A program made the position numbers and the translations under genes. This document shows, one piece after another, positions 6,747 to 8,131 of a stretch of DNA of 8,131 nucleotides (within the stretch, counting starts at the first letter, position 1; the number at the start of each line of letters is the position of its first letter). The notes beneath the pieces were generated by a model. The model saw only the letters and a list, made by a program, of their open reading frames with translations, had not been told where the DNA came from and made no database searches. Source of the stretch: Acidobacteriota bacterium (GTDB lineage: Bacteria; Acidobacteriota; Blastocatellia; Pyrinomonadales; Pyrinomonadaceae); NCBI GenBank assembly GCA_003222835.1, contig QHXE01000027.1, positions 1-8,131 on the forward strand, given 5' to 3'.

Positions 6747-8057
6747 ATGAAGAGAGCGTCAGCGCTTATCGTCACAGTCCTTCTTGCTGGTCATGCCGGC
6801 GCCATCGTAAACCCAACCAGCTTTCGGCCCGCGCAAGGTGCGGAGTCAATCAACATCAATCCTCAATTACCCGTCATTCCTTCGCGTAAGTTTGTAATCA
6901 CCAGCTTTGGCGCAATCGGCGATGGTAAGCACTCGAACACCGAAGCCTTTCGAAAGGCAATAACATCGTGTCGCGACAACGGAGGTGGCGAAGTTATCGT
7001 TCCCGCCGGCACGTTTCTGACTGGGCCAATCGATCTAACGAGCAACATGGCGCTGGTGCTGGAGAAAGGCGCGACGATCCGCGGTTCTGAAAACTTCAAG
7101 GACTATGAAGTCACCGATCGGAATGGCAAGACGTCGGTGATCCCATTGATTGGCGGCAAGAAGCTGACTAACGTTGCGATTCGTGGCGAAGGCACAATCG
7201 ATGGCGCTGGATCTCTTTGGTGGAAGAGGTTCCGCGCCGAACGGGCCGCCGGCGTTCCGCAGCAGGGCCAGCCGCGTACCGCCGGCCAACCGCAGGAGAG
7301 CCCGCGACCGAAACTGATTCTGTTGACTGATTGCGCGCGGATCTTAATTCAAGGCGTGACCTTGAAAGACTCGCCACAGTTTCATTTGGTCCCACAGAGA
7401 TGTCATGACGTTACGATCGAAGACGTGAACATCGCCGCGCCCGCCGATTCACCGAACACCGACGCCATCGATCCGAGCAGCAGTCGCAACGTCGTTATTC
7501 GCCATTGCGTCATCGATGTTGGCGACGACAACATCGCTTTCAAATCGAATCCGAATGAAGGACCAACGGAAGACGTGCTGGTCACTGATTGCACGTTCAG
7601 GCACGGACACGGCGCGTCAGTGGGCAGCAACATCGGCGGCGGCATTCGCAACATCGTCGTTCAGGATTGCACCTTCGAAGGCACAGACAATGGCATTCGG
7701 ATCAAGTCCGCTCGCGATCGCGGTGGATTAGTCGAGAACGTTGTCTATCGCAACCTCACGATGAAAAACGTCGGCGTGGGAAAGCCGCAACCGGTCTCGC
7801 CGACAACGCCAATCGTTCGCGGTGTCCGCATTAGCAATATCACCGTCGAAGGAGCAAAGACGGCGGGCGAGATTATCGGCTTGCCCGAGATGCCAATTGA
7901 AAACGTGCTGCTAGACAACGTGCGCATCAACGCGAACGTAGGCATGACTGTTCAGGACGCTAAGAACGTTACGTTTCGAGACGTCGAGATTGTCCCGCAA
8001 AAAGGCATGGCGCTGACAATCGTGAACGCTGTAGTTAAGACTGAGAAGGTTCGTTAA
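6747..8057 (+). CDS. Secreted glycoside hydrolase family 28 (polygalacturonase-like)
   Basis: GH28 enzymes cleave alpha-1,4-galacturonosyl bonds in pectin by an inverting mechanism on a right-handed beta-helix. All four family motifs are present (numbers from the ATG at 6747): NTD at 237-239, GDD with D260 and D261, GHG with H288, and RIK at 318-320. The N-terminus has a signal peptide (MKRASALIVTVLLAGHAGA) followed by a FVITSFGAIGDGKHSNTEAF segment, the usual opening of the helix. The C-terminal half shows repeated beta-helix rungs (VENVVYRNLTM, VRISNITVEG, IENVLLDNVRI, NVTFRDVEI). A proline- and glutamine-rich loop at about 170-188 is an insertion outside the core. NTDAID replaces the commoner NTDGID, so specificity (endo, exo, rhamnogalacturonan or related) is open. 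The frame also opens at a TTG at 6726; the ATG gives a better signal peptide but has only a weak ribosome binding site. Length (436) is normal. A Tat-exported gene follows after 39 bases, probably in the same operon. Confidence 0.92.
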   Translation: MKRASALIVTVLLAGHAGAIVNPTSFRPAQGAESININPQLPVIPSRKFVITSFGAIGDGKHSNTEAFRKAITSCRDNGGGEVIVPAGTFLTGPIDLTSNMALVLEKGATIRGSENFKDYEVTDRNGKTSVIPLIGGKKLTNVAIRGEGTIDGAGSLWWKRFRAERAAGVPQQGQPRTAGQPQESPRPKLILLTDCARILIQGVTLKDSPQFHLVPQRCHDVTIEDVNIAAPADSPNTDAIDPSSSRNVVIRHCVIDVGDDNIAFKSNPNEGPTEDVLVTDCTFRHGHGASVGSNIGGGIRNIVVQDCTFEGTDNGIRIKSARDRGGLVENVVYRNLTMKNVGVGKPQPVSPTTPIVRGVRISNITVEGAKTAGEIIGLPEMPIENVLLDNVRINANVGMTVQDAKNVTFRDVEIVPQKGMALTIVNAVVKTEKVR

Positions 8058-8081
8058 TGACGCGTTTAAAATACCTCTGAC

Positions 8082-8087
8082 AAAGGA
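8082..8087 (+). promoter_or_regulatory. Shine-Dalgarno site for the last gene
   Basis: AAAGGA (8082-8087) lies nine bases before the ATG at 8097. It marks the start of the final, cut-off gene and supports co-transcription with the GH28 gene just upstream. Confidence 0.55.
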
Positions 8088-8096
8088 ACTCTAAGT

Positions 8097-8131
8097 ATGA
8101 CCAGTCGACGCGACTTCACAAGAAGCATGTT
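8097..8131 (+). CDS. Start of a Tat-exported protein (partial)
   Basis: Only the first eleven codons are present: MTSRRDFTRSM. The SRRDFT stretch fits the twin-arginine (SRRxFLK-like) export signal, so the product is probably exported folded, often with a bound cofactor. It starts 39 bases after the GH28 stop behind a fair ribosome binding site, which suggests the same operon. Tat-tagged proteins next to acidobacterial sugar-degradation genes are often oxidoreductases, hydrolases or sugar-isomerase-like proteins, but the sequence here is too short to choose. Confidence 0.65.
   Translation, partial: MTSRRDFTRSM

Noticed and set aside
7080..7092. A 13-base match (CGCGGTTCTGAAA) to the end of the inverted-repeat arm, inside the GH28 gene
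   Set aside because: It encodes the IRGSEN stretch of a conserved beta-helix region in an otherwise intact frame and the match does not extend into the rest of the arm, so coincidence is the simpler reading.

Overview
The window looks like a piece of an Acidobacteriota chromosome, most likely Blastocatellia/Pyrinomonadales-like. This is inferred from moderately GC-rich DNA, a very long Oar-type TonB-dependent receptor with an N-terminal carboxypeptidase-regulatory-like domain, and a secreted-protein family with a 'GFTC...RFxSPRKTGIxYML...APGVTNADIG' signature that I associate with that group. No rRNA, tRNA, CRISPR array or insertion-sequence transposase was seen.

Layout from left to right. 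The C-terminal end of an unidentified gene occupies 2-109. After a 199-base gap, which holds a degenerate 24-base copy of a repeat found again near 6.6 kb, comes a secreted-protein gene at 309-976. It has a good ribosome binding site and signal peptide but is broken: its two halves lie in different frames with family-conserved sequence missing between them. Positions 977-1154 hold nothing I can name. A LarA-family (nickel-pincer 2-hydroxyacid racemase/epimerase) gene follows on the minus strand (1155-2471).

The 404-base divergent intergenic region (2472-2875) is the richest non-coding stretch. It holds a 129-base imperfect palindrome with matched hairpins and conserved 10-mers. It also holds two near-identical operator-like sites of the TGGTNNNACCA type (FadR-subfamily GntR style), 146 bp apart, and a candidate promoter. 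A large plus-strand outer-membrane receptor (2876-6559) follows. Five bases after its stop codon begins a perfect 35-base inverted repeat, which separates it from a secreted GH28 polygalacturonase-family enzyme (6747-8057). A further gene with a twin-arginine export signal starts 39 bases later and runs off the window.

Together, the receptor, the GH28 hydrolase and probably the Tat-exported protein resemble a small pectin/uronide-utilisation locus. The GH28 enzyme would cut polygalacturonide outside the cytoplasm and the receptor would handle the products at the outer membrane. The divergently transcribed LarA homologue could invert the alpha-carbon of a hydroxy acid in the cytoplasm. The operator-like pair between the two transcription units could link their expression to a hydroxy acid or uronate signal. 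That functional link is inference; the individual gene families are clear from the sequence.
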